This document shows positions 63,554 to 64,000 of a DNA stretch of 64,000 nucleotides, piece by piece (position 1 is the stretch's first letter; each line of letters opens with the position of its first letter). Made by a program: the position numbers and the translations under genes. This stretch comes from an uncultured Collinsella sp. (lineage in GTDB: Bacteria > Actinomycetota > Coriobacteriia > Coriobacteriales > Coriobacteriaceae): assembly GCA_900756765.1 (NCBI GenBank), contig CAAELE010000029.1:62001-126000 (forward strand). The letters are read 5' to 3'. The notes under the pieces were generated by a model, which was not told where the DNA came from, did not search any database, and saw nothing but the letters and a program-made list of their open reading frames with translations.

Positions 63554-64000
63554 CTAGTTGGTGCTCATTCGTTTTGCTGCAGACTCTACGTAGTTGGCCA
63601 TCTCATCGACGTCACAGACGTCTTCGAAGCGGACGGGTTTGGATTCGAGTTCGGCGAGCTGGGTCGGGGCGACCGTGTTGGTGGCCTGCTCGAGCACACG
63701 CATAGCCTCAAAATCGTCCTCGGGCACGTCGAGGCCCAGGGCATCGCAGCAAGCGCGCGGGAACTTGTAGGGGCTGGCGGTCGAAAGCAACACGCGGGCC
63801 TTGGCGCCCTCGGCGGGAGCGACCTGCTCAAAGACGTGATAGCCGCAGGCGGTGTGCGGGTCGATCACGTAGTCGTTCGCATCCCAGCAGCTCTTGATGG
63901 CGGCGCGAACCTCGTTCTCGCTGGCCCAGCCGCAGCCAAAGACGCCCTGAATCTTGGCCAGCAGCTCGGCGGGCACCTCGTAGCGGCCGAGCTGGGCAAG
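63554..64000 (-). CDS. thrC: Threonine synthase, C-terminal part (cut by window edge)
   Basis: PLP enzyme forming threonine from O-phosphohomoserine. Only the last about 148 residues are present; the frame stays open to 64000. Recognisable parts are YEVPAELLAKIQGVFGCGWASENEV, then DPHTACGYHVFEQV and LLSTASPYKFPRACCDAL, typical of the C-terminal region of the longer ThrC class. The stop is at 63554. The pairing with thrB supports the call. Confidence 0.85.
   Translation of the reverse strand, partial: LAQLGRYEVPAELLAKIQGVFGCGWASENEVRAAIKSCWDANDYVIDPHTACGYHVFEQVAPAEGAKARVLLSTASPYKFPRACCDALGLDVPEDDFEAMRVLEQATNTVAPTQLAELESKPVRFEDVCDVDEMANYVESAAKRMSTN

Overview
The window reads as chromosome of a GC-rich anaerobic gut actinobacterium of the Coriobacteriia, most likely Collinsella. 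That is an inference from codon usage, from the mix of phosphotransferase (PTS) sugar uptake, oxygen-sensitive glycyl-radical metabolism and FprA-type oxygen defence, and from the style of the intergenic repeats. I saw no rRNA, tRNA, phage, CRISPR array or intact transposase gene.

Left third (1-18.1 kb) is a nearly complete lactose/galactose catabolic region. lacE (EIICB) and lacG (6-phospho-beta-galactosidase) run leftward; a LacI-type regulator, lacF (EIIA), an unknown membrane protein, lacA, lacB, a lacX-like mutarotase and lacC run rightward. galK-galT run leftward and meet lacC at a shared terminator; a second LacI regulator diverges from galK. After an FprA flavoprotein come a DeoR regulator and a divergent class II aldolase, which probably performs the last (tagatose-1,6-bisphosphate) step in place of LacD. 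From 18.4 to 25 kb there are a HAD phosphatase, an AraC regulator, a Nudix-Vsr fusion protein and a BceAB-like ABC system.

Middle (25-39.4 kb) is an agmatine catabolism island: an AguR-like membrane LuxR regulator, putrescine carbamoyltransferase, two agmatine/putrescine antiporters, two agmatine deiminases, a second membrane LuxR protein, an amidohydrolase, a MATE transporter and a soluble LuxR regulator. Carbamate kinase is not in the window. From 39.5 to 48.5 kb follow an AlbA-domain regulator, a GNAT acetyltransferase, a DAHP synthase and a MarR-regulated heterodimeric ABC exporter.

Right third: pyruvate formate-lyase is encoded in two pieces (a 683-residue body with the Cys-Cys site and a separate 83-residue glycyl-radical protein). 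Then come a LacI-controlled sucrose/fructoside cluster (two GH32 enzymes and a PTS EIIBC), DegV, PFL activase, a beta-lactamase-fold remnant, MTA/SAH nucleosidase, EngB, an AT-richer two-gene XRE module, thrB and the end of thrC.

The most unusual content lies between genes. Several families of folded repeats keep a conserved internal-loop or loop motif while their stems differ in sequence yet still pair: long hairpins of two types (A: four copies; B: two), small GGGGAC-loop hairpins, a 40-bp-phased alternating array at the left edge, and a recurrent CGCAGGTCA element. Separately, the 9-mer GTGAACGGT recurs upstream of the lac, agmatine, PFL and fructoside genes and looks like the box of a global regulator.
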